From Bryobacterales bacterium (GTDB taxonomy: Bacteria > Acidobacteriota > Terriglobia > Bryobacterales > Bryobacteraceae): 8,459 nucleotides of DNA. Made by a program: the position numbers and the translations under genes. Positions 1-6,759 of the stretch are shown here, one piece after another. Numbering within the stretch: position 1 is the first letter of the stretch; every line of letters begins with the position of its first letter. The stretch lies in contig PLRZ01000592.1 in NCBI GenBank assembly GCA_003164075.1, positions 1 to 8,459 on the forward strand, written 5' to 3'. The notes beneath the pieces were generated by a model. The model did no database searches. It was not told the DNA's origin and saw only the letters and a program-made list of their open reading frames with translations.

Positions 1-6
1 TGCCAT
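1..6 (-). CDS. rpsE: 30S ribosomal protein S5, first two codons (partial)
   Basis: The minus strand reads ATG GCA at the very edge of the window. The ATG shares one base with the L18 stop codon (TAATG), and a GGAG lies five bases upstream inside the end of the L18 gene. Only Met-Ala is visible, so the product cannot be read from sequence. The assignment to S5 rests on the spc operon order, in which S5 follows L18 in nearly all bacteria. S5 is a 30S protein near the mRNA entry channel that affects decoding accuracy. Confidence 0.7.
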
Positions 7-365
7 TAAAACTCCAGTCCCGCCGTTCGCGCTGCATCGGCGAGCGCCTTGATCCGGCCGTGGTATTGATATCCGCCGCGGTCGAAAACCACCTGCTGGA
101 TACCCTTTTCCTTGGCGCGCTCGGCCACCAGTTTGCCGATCGCAGTGGCCGCCGCGACGTTGCCGCCGTTGGTCTTGCCGCCCTTGTCCACGCTCGATGC
201 CGACACCAGAGTGGCGCCCGCAGTATCGTCGATGACCTGCGCGTAAATGTGAGCGACGCTGCGGAACACCGCCAGACGCGGCCGCTCGGCGGTGCCTCGC
301 AGCTTGCGCCGGATCCGCCTGTGGATGCGATTGCGAATTTCCTTCTTTTCAATCTTTCGAATCAT
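6..365 (-). CDS. rplR: 50S ribosomal protein L18
   Basis: L18 binds 5S rRNA with L5 and helps dock it on the large subunit at the central protuberance. The 119-residue product is the usual length. It begins with a very basic N-terminal segment (about residues 3-24, many Arg and Lys) followed by the family motif RPRLAVFRS near residues 28-36, and ends with the typical [18 protein letters not shown] region and GLEF terminus. The start codon overlaps the L6 stop by four bases (ATGA), and its TAA stop overlaps the S5 start by one base, so both junctions look translationally coupled. Codon use and frame are intact and there is nothing odd. Confidence 0.97.
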   Translation of the reverse strand: MIRKIEKKEIRNRIHRRIRRKLRGTAERPRLAVFRSVAHIYAQVIDDTAGATLVSASSVDKGGKTNGGNVAAATAIGKLVAERAKEKGIQQVVFDRGGYQYHGRIKALADAARTAGLEF

Positions 366-898
366 TTCGCACTAGCTCCGGTCTTTCCAACCTTCTTGCG
401 CAGCACTTCGCCGGTGTAACGGACGCCCTTATTCTTATAGGGATCCGGCGAGCGAAGCGCGCGAATGTTTGCCGCCACCTGGCCCAGCAACTGCCGGTCG
501 TACCCGCTCAGCACCAGGTGAGTCTGCTTGTCGATTTTGAGTTCCACACCCGGAGGCAGCAGGACCTCGATGGGGTGCGAGTAGCCCAGCGTGAAGATGG
601 CCACGTTGCCCTTCACATCGGCGCGATAGCCGATACCGACGATGTCCAACTCCCGGACGAAACCGGTGGAGACGCCCTGGACGGCATTGGCCGCAAGAGC
701 GCGGGTCAGCCCGTGCAGCGCCGCGTGCTGGTCGGAGTCGCGCTTGACTTCGAGCTTACCGGCCGTCTGCTCGAAGGTGATGCCTTCGGGAATCGGCACC
801 AGAAGCTTACCCTTGGGACCCGTCACTTCCAATTGTTCGCCGACGTTGATTTTGACGCCGCTCGGCAGCGGGATCGGCTTTTTACCAATTCTCGACAT
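362..898 (-). CDS. rplF: 50S ribosomal protein L6
   Basis: L6 is a two-domain 23S rRNA-binding protein near the factor-binding site and the sarcin-ricin loop. The 178-residue product has the usual length. It starts [15 protein letters not shown] and carries the late family signature [12 protein letters not shown] at about residues 150-161, followed by [12 protein letters not shown]. Both internally duplicated L6 folds are present. A GAGGT site lies about eight bases before the ATG, in the 13-nt gap after the S8 stop. The TGA stop overlaps the L18 start by four bases. Confidence 0.98.
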   Translation of the reverse strand: MSRIGKKPIPLPSGVKINVGEQLEVTGPKGKLLVPIPEGITFEQTAGKLEVKRDSDQHAALHGLTRALAANAVQGVSTGFVRELDIVGIGYRADVKGNVAIFTLGYSHPIEVLLPPGVELKIDKQTHLVLSGYDRQLLGQVAANIRALRSPDPYKNKGVRYTGEVLRKKVGKTGASAK

Positions 899-911
899 AG
901 CTCAAACCTCG

Positions 912-1307
912 TTACCAGACACGGCAGAGAATTTCCCCGCCGAGGTGTTCCTTGTGCGCGTCGCGCCCGGTCATGACACCGCGCGGAGTGGTCAGGATGT
1001 TGATCCCCATTCCTCCCAAAACGCGCGGGATATCGGTCTGGCCGACGTACACGCGGCACCCGGGCCGCGACACGCGCTCGATCTTGGAGATCACCGGCGA
1101 GTTGCCGGGACCGTACTTGAGGTAAATCTTGATGGTCCTCTTCGCGCCCTCTTCGGCCACTTTGAAGTTGGCAATATAGCCTTCTTCCTTGAGAATGCGC
1201 GCGATTTCCGCTTTCAGCTTGGAGGCCGGCACGTCCACCTTCGGGTGGCGGGCCTGGATCGCGTTGCGTACGCGAGTCAGCATGTCGGCAATGGGATCGC
1301 TTGTCAT
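912..1307 (-). CDS. rpsH: 30S ribosomal protein S8
   Basis: S8 is a primary binder of helix 21 of 16S rRNA and an early assembly protein; in E. coli it also represses the spc operon by binding its mRNA. The 131-residue product opens with the typical MTSDPIADMLTRVRNA and has the C-terminal motif that includes RVLGGMGINILTTPRGVMT, with the GEILCRVW ending. The start is supported by AGGAG four bases upstream. Unlike most junctions here, S8 is preceded by an 80-nt spacer holding heptamer repeats, so direct coupling to S14 translation is unlikely. L6 follows after 13 nt. Confidence 0.98.
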   Translation of the reverse strand: MTSDPIADMLTRVRNAIQARHPKVDVPASKLKAEIARILKEEGYIANFKVAEEGAKRTIKIYLKYGPGNSPVISKIERVSRPGCRVYVGQTDIPRVLGGMGINILTTPRGVMTGRDAHKEHLGGEILCRVW

Positions 1308-1311
1308 AAAA

Positions 1312-1316
1312 CTCCT
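1312..1316 (-). promoter_or_regulatory. Shine-Dalgarno site of S8
   Basis: The minus strand reads AGGAG here, four bases before the S8 ATG. It lies outside the heptamer repeat block upstream and is the site that sets the S8 start after an unusually long spacer. Confidence 0.7.
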
Positions 1317-1343
1317 GATGAGATCGGGGCAGTCAAAACGGTA

Positions 1344-1385
1344 ACCCTCGTTTCCGTCTTCTTACTTCCGACTTCCATTCTTTTC
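1344..1385. repeat. purine/pyrimidine heptamer tandem repeat in the S14-S8 spacer
   Basis: On the plus strand, 1351-1378 divides into four consecutive 7-base units: tttccgt, cttctta, cttccga and cttccat. Degenerate units flank them (accctcg at 1344-1350, tcttttc at 1379-1385). In the transcript these read as purine-rich units of the form nnGGAAG. The block fills the half of the 80-nt spacer nearest the S14 stop and forms no long inverted repeat. It differs in sequence from the CTTTCAG-type heptamers in the other two long spacers but shares their 7-base period. I see no promoter or terminator in the remainder (1308-1343). Confidence 0.65.
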
Positions 1386-1387
1386 CT

Positions 1388-1627
1388 CTACCAACTCGCC
1401 TTGGTCACGCCTGGAATCTCGCCATTCAGAGCGAGTTGGCGGAAGCACAGGCGGCAGACGCCGAATTTGCGCAAAAATGCGCGCGGGCGGCCGCAGCGCC
1501 AGCAGCGGTTGCGGTGCCGGGTCGGCAGCATCGCGATTCCGGGCTTCTTCTCGGCCTTGGCCGTTTGCGATGCCCGGCGGATCTTTTCCAGCTTGATATC
1601 TTTAGCAATCTTGGCGGTGGTAGCCAT
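1388..1627 (-). CDS. rpsN: 30S ribosomal protein S14, zinc-binding form of intermediate length
   Basis: S14 binds the 16S rRNA 3' major (head) domain late in 30S assembly. The 79-residue product has two CxxC pairs (Cys42/Cys45 and Cys58/Cys61), giving the zinc-ribbon C+ form, and ends in [11 protein letters not shown]. The usual zinc form is about 61 residues and starts shortly before the first Cys pair; here there are about 18 extra N-terminal residues, rich in Lys and Ala. The only internal Met is residue 33, too close to the zinc site for a plausible start, so the ATG at 1627 is preferred; it has a weak GAGAG upstream. The stretch RHRNRCWRC followed by FLRKFG recalls the long cysteine-free E. 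coli type. It sits 16 nt after L5. Confidence 0.95.
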   Translation of the reverse strand: MATTAKIAKDIKLEKIRRASQTAKAEKKPGIAMLPTRHRNRCWRCGRPRAFLRKFGVCRLCFRQLALNGEIPGVTKASW

Positions 1628-1643
1628 GGTCTCTCTCTTCTTC

Positions 1644-2186
1644 TTATTGCCGGAACGGCATCCCCATCTGTTTGAGCAGCGCCAAGCCCTCGGCGTCGGT
1701 ACGCGCGGTGGTGGTGATGCAAATATTCATGCCCTTGGTCTTCTCCACTTTGGAGTAATCGATTTCCGGGAAGATCAACTGATCTTTCACGCCCAGGGTA
1801 TAGTTCCCGCGGCCATCGAAGCTCTTGCTGGATACCCCGCGGAAGTCGCGGACGCGTGGCAGCGCCACGTTCACCAGGCGATCGAAGAATTCGAACATGC
1901 GGTCGCCGCGCAGCGTCACGGTGCAGCCGATGGCCTGGCCTTCCCGCAGCTTGAACTGGGCGATCGATTTCGTGGCCTTGGTGATGATCGGTTTCTGGCC
2001 GGCAATCTGCGTCAACTCATTCACCGCGCCATCCATCAGCTTGGCGTTCTGAGTGGCTTCGCCCATGCCGATGTTGATCGAAATCTTGTCAATCTTCGGC
2101 ACAGCCATGATGTTCTTATAGCTGAATTCTTTGGTCAGCGCCGGAACCACTTTGGTTTGGTAGTGCTCTCTCAATCGTGCTGCCAT
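1644..2186 (-). CDS. rplE: 50S ribosomal protein L5
   Basis: L5 binds 5S rRNA and contacts the P-site tRNA and the 30S head at the central protuberance. The 180-residue product is the standard length. It starts [17 protein letters not shown], contains the family region around [16 protein letters not shown] (about residues 29-44), and includes [18 protein letters not shown] and [23 protein letters not shown] site overlaps the L24 stop codon (TGAGGA) and lies four bases before the ATG, indicating coupled initiation. In E. coli, S8 represses at the L5 start; I could not confirm a matching RNA fold here. Confidence 0.98.
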   Translation of the reverse strand: MAARLREHYQTKVVPALTKEFSYKNIMAVPKIDKISINIGMGEATQNAKLMDGAVNELTQIAGQKPIITKATKSIAQFKLREGQAIGCTVTLRGDRMFEFFDRLVNVALPRVRDFRGVSSKSFDGRGNYTLGVKDQLIFPEIDYSKVEKTKGMNICITTTARTDAEGLALLKQMGMPFRQ

Positions 2187-2193
2187 GGAATCC

Positions 2194-2562
2194 TCACTTC
2201 TTGTCGATGGTGTGCCCGCATTTGCGGCAGACCCTCACGCGGCGCGACTTGCCACCGGCCACGTGGTCTACATGATGGGCGATGCGCACGGCCTTGTTGC
2301 AGCCGGGGCACACGATCATCACGTTGGAAGCCGAAAAGGCGCTCTCGCGTTCCGCGATGCCGCCCTTGATCTGCTTGGAGGGATTGGGCCGCGTATGACG
2401 CTTGATCATCATCGAGTGCTCCACCAATACCCGTCCGGTAGCCCGGTCGACGCGCAGAACGCGCCCGGTCTTGCCCTTGTCGCGGCCGCTGATCACCTTG
2501 ACGGTGTCTTCCTTTTTGAGGTCGATACGAACCGGTTCGAGCTTCTTCTTTGCGATTGCCAT
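2194..2562 (-). CDS. rplX: 50S ribosomal protein L24 with C-terminal zinc ribbon
   Basis: L24 is an early 50S assembly protein that binds the 5' domain of 23S rRNA. The 122-residue product has a KOW domain at about residues 18-45 ([16 protein letters not shown]) and the typical [16 protein letters not shown] segment. Its C-terminal part carries two CxxC pairs, Cys85/Cys88 and Cys112/Cys115, separated by a basic, His-containing stretch, consistent with the zinc-ribbon form known in many bacteria but absent in E. coli. The start overlaps the L14 stop by one base (TGATG), with GAGGT upstream. L5 follows after 7 nt. Confidence 0.97.
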   Translation of the reverse strand: MAIAKKKLEPVRIDLKKEDTVKVISGRDKGKTGRVLRVDRATGRVLVEHSMMIKRHTRPNPSKQIKGGIAERESAFSASNVMIVCPGCNKAVRIAHHVDHVAGGKSRRVRVCRKCGHTIDKK

Positions 2563-2930
2563 CAGATTACCTCGGGGGCCAGCGAGACGATTTTCATGAA
2601 TTTCTTGTCGCGCAGTTCCCTGGCCACAGGTCCGAACACGCGCGTGCCCACCGGCTCGCCGACATCGTTAATCAATACCGCGGCATTGCTATCGAAGCGG
2701 ATATAGGTGCCGTCTTTGCGCCGCGTCTCCTTGCGCATGCGGACCACCACGCACCGAACCACCTTGCCTTTTTTGATGGCCGAATCCGGAGCGGCTTCCT
2801 TCACCGCGGCGGTGACCACGTCGCCCAGTCCGGCGCGCAGACCGAGGTCGCCTCCGCGCGGCAGGATGCAGGAGAGCCTGCGCGCGCCGGAGTTATCGGC
2901 CACCTCGAGAATCGTTCGCATTCCAATCAT
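2562..2930 (-). CDS. rplN: 50S ribosomal protein L14
   Basis: L14 sits at the subunit interface, contacts 16S rRNA helix 14 and forms an intersubunit bridge; it is also the docking site for the silencing factor RsfS. The 122-residue product is the exact usual length. It includes [17 protein letters not shown] near the N-terminus and the strongly conserved ending [20 protein letters not shown] followed by VSLAPEVI. It is the first gene of the spc gene order and follows a 96-nt spacer with a heptamer inverted repeat. Its AGGAG site touches the edge of that repeat. It overlaps L24 by one base. Confidence 0.98.
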   Translation of the reverse strand: MIGMRTILEVADNSGARRLSCILPRGGDLGLRAGLGDVVTAAVKEAAPDSAIKKGKVVRCVVVRMRKETRRKDGTYIRFDSNAAVLINDVGEPVGTRVFGPVARELRDKKFMKIVSLAPEVI

Positions 2931-2940
2931 AGTCGCTTCG

Positions 2941-2945
2941 CTCCT
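2941..2945 (-). promoter_or_regulatory. Shine-Dalgarno site of L14 at the edge of a repeat hairpin
   Basis: The minus strand reads AGGAG ten bases before the L14 ATG. Its first two bases (2945-2944) also belong to the outer end of the inverted repeat at 2944-3026, so folding of that repeat in the mRNA could partly mask the site. That regulatory reading is inference; the overlap itself is plain in the sequence. Confidence 0.6.
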
Positions 2946-3026
2946 GAGAGCTTTCAGCTTTCAGCGATCAGCTATCAGCTAAGGCGACTGCGCCCTGGCT
3001 GACCGCTGAAAGCTGAGTGCTGACAG
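2944..3026. repeat. CTTTCAG-type heptamer inverted repeat in the S17-L14 spacer
   Basis: Two 29-base arms, 2944-2972 and 2998-3026, are complementary at 24 of 29 positions, with a 25-base loop. The sequence divides into heptamers: ctttcag, ctttcag, cgatcag, ctatcag (2951-2978) on one side, and gctgacc, gctgaaa, gctgagt, gctgaca (2998-3025) on the other. On the transcript the element starts on the base after the S17 TAG stop and ends within the L14 Shine-Dalgarno site. There is no U-run after the stem, so it is not a typical intrinsic terminator. It shares an 18-base sequence (2956-2973) with the S10-L3 element, in opposite orientation. Confidence 0.85.
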
Positions 3027-3326
3027 CTAAACTTTCACATCCAAATCCGACGGTTGCGTGCCCACCTGGACCGCTTTCCGGATCACATCCGCCAGCCGCC
3101 AGCGCTTCAGCTTGCTCAGCGGACGGCACTCGATGATGCGCACTACGTCGCCCGTCTTGGCGCGGCCCTCTTCGTCGTGCGCGTAGAACTTTTTCCGCTT
3201 TCCAATGATTCTCTTGTACAGCGGGTGCGGAACACGGCGGCTGACTTCCACCACGATGGTCTTAGTCATCTTGGTGGAGACCACCTGGCCGATCTTTTCG
3301 TTCTTGATAGCTTTGGCTTCGGCCAT
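3027..3326 (-). CDS. rpsQ: 30S ribosomal protein S17
   Basis: S17 is an OB-fold primary binder of 16S rRNA, near helices 7 and 11. The 99-residue product includes [19 protein letters not shown] (about residues 13-31), [19 protein letters not shown] and the signature [20 protein letters not shown]. It has about ten more residues at each end than the 84-residue E. coli protein, which is common in the family. The ATG lies one base after the L29 stop. It is the last gene of the S10 block, and the repeat hairpin begins immediately after its TAG. Confidence 0.97.
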   Translation of the reverse strand: MAEAKAIKNEKIGQVVSTKMTKTIVVEVSRRVPHPLYKRIIGKRKKFYAHDEEGRAKTGDVVRIIECRPLSKLKRWRLADVIRKAVQVGTQPSDLDVKV

Positions 3327-3327
3327 G

Positions 3328-3534
3328 TTATTTTTTCTCCGCCACGGCCAGTTCCCGCTCGCGCAGGATGGTCAAAATGCGCGCGCGATCCTTACGCATG
3401 GCGCGCACTTTCTTCAGCCCGTCCATCTGGCCCATCGACATCTGAAACCTTAGACGGAACATCTGCTCATCCATTGCACCCAACTGGTTTTTCAACTCGG
3501 TTTCGTCCTGATCGCGAACTTTCTGCGCCTTCAT
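3328..3534 (-). CDS. rpmC: 50S ribosomal protein L29
   Basis: L29 is a small two-helix protein near the polypeptide exit tunnel, where it contributes with L23 to the docking site for nascent-chain factors. The 68-residue product is typical in length and shows the family pattern [20 protein letters not shown] followed by [17 protein letters not shown]. It is unusually rich in Met and Gln in the middle, but the helical pattern is kept. It lies two bases after the L16 stop and one base before the S17 start, in the universal L16-L29-S17 order. Confidence 0.95.
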   Translation of the reverse strand: MKAQKVRDQDETELKNQLGAMDEQMFRLRFQMSMGQMDGLKKVRAMRKDRARILTILRERELAVAEKK

Positions 3535-3536
3535 AA

Positions 3537-3956
3537 TTACTCCACAATGTCCTGGCGGCCGATGAACTTGGTCTTGATGGCCAGCTTGTGGGCTGCCAGA
3601 CGCATCGCCGCATCCGCCGTGGCTCGGTCCACGCCTTCCATTTCAAACAGAATTTTGCCCGGCCGGATCACCGCAACCCATTGTTCCGGAGCGCCCTTGC
3701 CCTTACCCATACGGGTTTCAGCCGGCTTCTTGGTAATCGGCTTATCGGGGAACAACCGCACCCAGACTTTGCCGCCGCGCTTAATAGAACGGGTCATGGC
3801 CACGCGAGCGGCTTCAATCTGCCGGTCCGTCACCCATCCGCATTCCAGGGCTTTCAGCCCGAACTCGCCGAAGGAGATCGACGACCCGCGCCACGCCTTG
3901 CCGGCCATGCGCCCGCGCTGCTGCTTCCTGAACTTCACCTTCTTTGGCATCATCAT
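3537..3956 (-). CDS. rplP: 50S ribosomal protein L16
   Basis: L16 is a late-assembling 50S protein that contacts A-site and P-site tRNA. The 139-residue product has the N-terminal [14 protein letters not shown], the GEFGLKALE segment and the family signature [20 protein letters not shown] (about residues 81-100), followed by ILFEME. Three consecutive ATG codons open the frame (MMMPKK); most homologues begin with M-x-MPK, so the first ATG fits, and GAGGA nine bases upstream supports it. Arg82 matches the residue that the RoxA oxygenase hydroxylates in E. coli, though modification here is unknown. It follows S3 after 16 nt. Confidence 0.98.
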   Translation of the reverse strand: MMMPKKVKFRKQQRGRMAGKAWRGSSISFGEFGLKALECGWVTDRQIEAARVAMTRSIKRGGKVWVRLFPDKPITKKPAETRMGKGKGAPEQWVAVIRPGKILFEMEGVDRATADAAMRLAAHKLAIKTKFIGRQDIVE

Positions 3957-3965
3957 GGCGGATTG

Positions 3966-3970
3966 TCCTC
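3966..3970 (-). promoter_or_regulatory. Shine-Dalgarno site of L16
   Basis: The minus strand reads GAGGA in the 16-nt S3-L16 gap, nine bases before the first of three consecutive ATG codons and 12 and 15 bases before the others. Spacing favours the first ATG as the start. Confidence 0.65.
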
Positions 3971-3972
3971 AA

Positions 3973-4974
3973 TTACTCAGTGCCCTTGGCCGGTTCCTCG
4001 GGGGTTCCGGTTTCGGCTGGTTTGGTTTCGGGCTTGGTCTCGGTAGCCGGCGTTTCCTGCCGCGCTTCCTGCTTCCAGGAAGGCTGTTGCGGCGACATCA
4101 GCGGCGGCAGAATCGGAGTCGCCGGACGCACTGCCGGACGCGGCAGGTCGCTGGGGGGAGTCTGCACTGCCGGGCCGGTGGCCTCGGGCGGCGGAGCCTG
4201 CACGGGAGGCGGCGAGCTGCCGCGATCAGGGTATCCACCACGGCCGCGCGGTCCACGGTCGCCGCGATCCCCACGGTCGCCACGGTCGCGGCGCTCGGTG
4301 CGCTCACGGCGCGGCTCGGGCTCCGGCAGCAATCCGCGGCGCTTGGTCAGATCCAGAATTTCGCCCTTGTAAATCCAGGTCTTGATGCCGATCACACCGT
4401 AAGTGGTGTGGGCTTCGGAAAAGCCGTAATCGATATCGGCGCGCAAGGTGTGCAAGGGAAGCTGACCCTGCAGATACCATTCGCTGCGCGCGATTTCAGC
4501 GCCGTTCAAGCGGCCGGAAACGCGCACCTTGATGCCCTTGCAGCCAAAGCGTAGCGCCGAATCCACCGCCTTACGCATGGCGCGGCGGAAGGCCACGCGC
4601 TTTTCGAGCTGCAGGCCGATCGATTCCGACACGAGCTGCGCATCCAGCTCCGGCTTGTGAACTTCCTGAATGTCGATGAAGACCTCGCGCTTGGTCTTCC
4701 GGGCCATGTCCTGCTTCAGCTTCTCGATTTCCGCGCCCTTACGGCCGATGATGATGCCGGGCCGTGAAGTGCGGATGGTGACCCGCAGCTTGTTGCCGGG
4801 CCGGTCGACTTCAATCGAGCTGACACCGGCCGATTTCAGCCGGTCGCGCAGATTTTCCTTCAATTCCAGGTCTTCCTGCAGCAGCTTGGCATAGCCCTGC
4901 TTGGCGAACCAACGGGAGCGCCACGGCTTGTTGAAGCCCAGCCGGAATCCGTACGGATGAACTTTCTGTCCCAT
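3973..4974 (-). CDS. rpsC: 30S ribosomal protein S3 with a long low-complexity C-terminal tail
   Basis: S3 lies at the mRNA entry channel on the 30S head and helps unwind incoming mRNA. The N-terminal part is a normal S3: [13 protein letters not shown] start, a KH type 2 domain with GIIIGRKG at residues 73-80, and the S3 C-terminal domain with [18 protein letters not shown] (about 150-167) and [14 protein letters not shown] (192-204). Usual bacterial S3 is about 210-240 residues; this one is 333. The tail from about residue 213 is Arg/Asp/Gly-rich, with four DRG units (230-241) and RGRGG (243-247), then Pro-rich, then Glu/Thr/Pro/Lys-rich to the end. The frame is open and ends in TAA just before the L16 site, so the tail is not a frameshift into a neighbour. 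The ATG abuts the L22 stop with no gap. Confidence 0.97.
   Translation of the reverse strand: MGQKVHPYGFRLGFNKPWRSRWFAKQGYAKLLQEDLELKENLRDRLKSAGVSSIEVDRPGNKLRVTIRTSRPGIIIGRKGAEIEKLKQDMARKTKREVFIDIQEVHKPELDAQLVSESIGLQLEKRVAFRRAMRKAVDSALRFGCKGIKVRVSGRLNGAEIARSEWYLQGQLPLHTLRADIDYGFSEAHTTYGVIGIKTWIYKGEILDLTKRRGLLPEPEPRRERTERRDRGDRGDRGDRGPRGRGGYPDRGSSPPPVQAPPPEATGPAVQTPPSDLPRPAVRPATPILPPLMSPQQPSWKQEARQETPATETKPETKPAETGTPEEPAKGTE
4252..4287 (-). repeat. four tandem 9-base DRG codon repeats in the S3 tail
   Basis: Residues 230-241 of S3 are DRG four times in a row, encoded by four near-identical 9-base units. Slippage in such a tract would add or remove whole DRG units without breaking the frame, so the tail may vary in length between relatives. 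Confidence 0.8.
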
Positions 4975-5328
4975 CTATGCTTCTTTCTCCGTCACCTTGA
5001 TGACGATATGTGACAATCGGCGCTGGTACCGGTAGGCGCGGCCCATGGGCGCCGGCCGTACGCGCTTCATGCGCGGGCCTTCGTGGACATAGGCTTCGCT
5101 GACGTACAACCGGTCCACGTCCAGGTCTTCGAACCGGTTGGTCGCGTTGGCGATGGCCGATTCCAGAACCTTCAGGACGGTGGGCGCGATGCGCTTGTTG
5201 ACGGAACGCAGCGTGGTGCGCGCCGCGCCCGCCTGCTGGCCGCGGATCATGTCCACGACGAGGCGCGCTTTCTGCGGCGAGACTCGGATGTATCGGGCTT
5301 CCGCTTTAATCTGGGTATTGGCTTCCAT
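4975..5328 (-). CDS. rplV: 50S ribosomal protein L22
   Basis: L22 lines the polypeptide exit tunnel with its long beta-hairpin and touches all 23S rRNA domains. The 117-residue product is of usual length. It has the N-terminal ARYIRVSPQKARLVVDMIRG (residues 11-30) and the hairpin region at about residues 83-107 (EGPRMKRVRPAPMGRAYR onward) ending in SHIVIKV. No deletion of the macrolide-resistance type is apparent in the hairpin. It follows S19 by 16 nt with two GAGG-like sites upstream, and its TAG stop directly abuts the S3 ATG. Confidence 0.98.
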   Translation of the reverse strand: MEANTQIKAEARYIRVSPQKARLVVDMIRGQQAGAARTTLRSVNKRIAPTVLKVLESAIANATNRFEDLDVDRLYVSEAYVHEGPRMKRVRPAPMGRAYRYQRRLSHIVIKVTEKEA

Positions 5329-5344
5329 GCTTCCCTCTTACCTC

Positions 5345-5635
5345 TTAGGCCGGCTTTGCCGTCTTCTCCGTGGCCGCCTTCACCGAATGGCCCTTGAATG
5401 TCCGGGTGGGCGAAAACTCGCCCAGCTTGTGCCCTACCATGTTTTCCGTGATATATACCGGAATGAATTTCTTCCCGTTGTGGACCGCTACGGTCTGACC
5501 CACAAATTCCGGCAGGATGGTGGAGCGGCGAGACCAGGTGCGCACCACTTTCTTTTCATTGGTGGCCACCAGCACGGCCAGCTTGGCCTCCAGGTGAGTG
5601 TCGGTAAACGGTCCCTTCTTAACGGATCTGCCCAT
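5345..5635 (-). CDS. rpsS: 30S ribosomal protein S19
   Basis: S19 sits on the 30S head near S13 and takes part in the bridges to the 50S central protuberance. The 96-residue product starts [15 protein letters not shown] and carries the strongly conserved [42 protein letters not shown] stretch in the middle, then [10 protein letters not shown]. Length matches the family. A GAGGTAAGGAA stretch straddling the L2 stop codon serves as its ribosome binding region, with the ATG four bases after that stop. Confidence 0.98.
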   Translation of the reverse strand: MGRSVKKGPFTDTHLEAKLAVLVATNEKKVVRTWSRRSTILPEFVGQTVAVHNGKKFIPVYITENMVGHKLGEFSPTRTFKGHSVKAATEKTAKPA

Positions 5636-5639
5636 TTCC

Positions 5640-6470
5640 TTACCTCTTCTTGCTCTTGTGCGTGACGATCCACTTATCGGTACGCTTGTTATTGCGCGTC
5701 TTGAATCCGCGCGTCGGCTGTCCCCACGGTGTCACCGGATGACGGCCGCCCGAAGTCTTGCCTTCGCCGCCACCGTGCGGGTGGTCGACCGGGTTCATCG
5801 TCACGCCGCGGTTGTGCGGGGTCTTGCCCAGCCAGCGCTTGCGTCCCGCCTTGCCGAGCGATACGTTCTCGTGATCGACATTGCCCACCTGTCCGATAGT
5901 GGCCATGCATTCGAGCGGCACGCGGCGGATTTCGCCCGACGGCAGTTTCAACAGCGCCGTGCCGCCTTCCTTCGAAACCAACTGCGCCTGCGAGCCGGCC
6001 GAACGGGCCATCTGCGCGCCCTTGCCGGGACGCAGCTCGATGTTGTGGACCACCGTGCCGGCGGGCATGTTCTTCATGGGCAGGGCGTTGCCGAGCAGAA
6101 TGTCGGCCGTGGGGCCGGACATCACCTTGGCGCCCACCTTCAAGCCATCGGGATGAATGATGTAGCGCTTTTCGCCATCGGCGTAGTTCAGAAGCGCGAT
6201 ACGGGCCGAACGATTGGGATCGTACTCCACCGCCGCCACCACTGCCGGAATTCCCGCTTTGTCCCGCTTGAAATCCACTACCCGGTAGGCCTGTTTGGCG
6301 CCGCCGCCGATGAAGCGCGAGCTGACGCGGCCGTTACTGCTTCGGCCGCCGGTCCGCTTCTTCGATTGCACCAACGACTTTTCGGGAACGTGCTTGGTGA
6401 TTTCATCCCGCGTGGTGATGGTTTGGAAGCGCCGGGTTGGGGTAGTGGGTCGATAGGTCTTGATAGGCAT
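5640..6470 (-). CDS. rplB: 50S ribosomal protein L2
   Basis: L2 is needed for subunit association and peptidyl transferase activity and is among the most conserved ribosomal proteins. The 276-residue product has the full family length, starts [17 protein letters not shown], has the [25 protein letters not shown] region at about residues 47-71, and the catalytic-region signature [13 protein letters not shown] at 225-237, with the histidines that correspond to the region of E. coli His229. The end is the usual basic, rRNA-threading tail with THKSKKR. It starts one base after the L23 stop, with GGAG seven bases upstream. Confidence 0.99.
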   Translation of the reverse strand: MPIKTYRPTTPTRRFQTITTRDEITKHVPEKSLVQSKKRTGGRSSNGRVSSRFIGGGAKQAYRVVDFKRDKAGIPAVVAAVEYDPNRSARIALLNYADGEKRYIIHPDGLKVGAKVMSGPTADILLGNALPMKNMPAGTVVHNIELRPGKGAQMARSAGSQAQLVSKEGGTALLKLPSGEIRRVPLECMATIGQVGNVDHENVSLGKAGRKRWLGKTPHNRGVTMNPVDHPHGGGEGKTSGGRHPVTPWGQPTRGFKTRNNKRTDKWIVTHKSKKR

Positions 6471-6471
6471 C

Positions 6472-6759
6472 TTAAATCTCCGCGAACTCAGGCACCTTTT
6501 GGCCCTCTTTCAGCTTCACGTACGCCTTTTTCCACTCCGAGCGATAACCCGCGAACTTACCGCGGCGGCGCAGCTTGCCATCGAATGTCGCCGTGCGAAC
6601 TCCGGCCACCTTCACCTTGAAAAGCTTCTCCACGGCGGCCTTCACCTGCGTCTTGTTGGCGTCCAGCGCCACTTCGAAACACAGGGTCCGCTCGTTGTCC
6701 TTCTTGTCCACGCCCTTCTCGGTCACGAGGGGGCGGTGAATGATTTGATAGATTGTCAT
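6472..6759 (-). CDS. rplW: 50S ribosomal protein L23
   Basis: L23 lies at the polypeptide tunnel exit and is the docking site for trigger factor and the signal recognition particle. The 95-residue product starts [16 protein letters not shown], then has the family pattern [31 protein letters not shown] and a basic segment [27 protein letters not shown]. This length and its Glu in VTEK are usual for bacteria. Its ATG overlaps the L4 stop by four bases (ATGA), and L2 begins one base after its TAA. Confidence 0.98.
   Translation of the reverse strand: MTIYQIIHRPLVTEKGVDKKDNERTLCFEVALDANKTQVKAAVEKLFKVKVAGVRTATFDGKLRRRGKFAGYRSEWKKAYVKLKEGQKVPEFAEI

Noticed and set aside
642..2369. A 575-codon open frame on the plus strand across L6, S8, S14 and L5
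   Set aside because: It lies wholly opposite four intact ribosomal protein genes, its translation shows no recognisable domain, and long antisense frames are expected opposite G+C-rich coding DNA.
2194..2562. L24 zinc ribbon as a novel fusion
   Set aside because: A C-terminal CxxC...CxxC segment is a known form of L24 in many bacteria, so it is only a useful family trait here.
2944..3026. Rho-independent terminator at the end of the S10 block
   Set aside because: The stem is long and imperfect, and on the minus strand it is followed by a ribosome binding site and ATG rather than a U-run.
3547..4554. A 335-codon open frame on the plus strand opposite L16 and S3
   Set aside because: It is the antisense reading of two conserved genes. 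Its low-complexity middle mirrors the repetitive DNA of the S3 tail.
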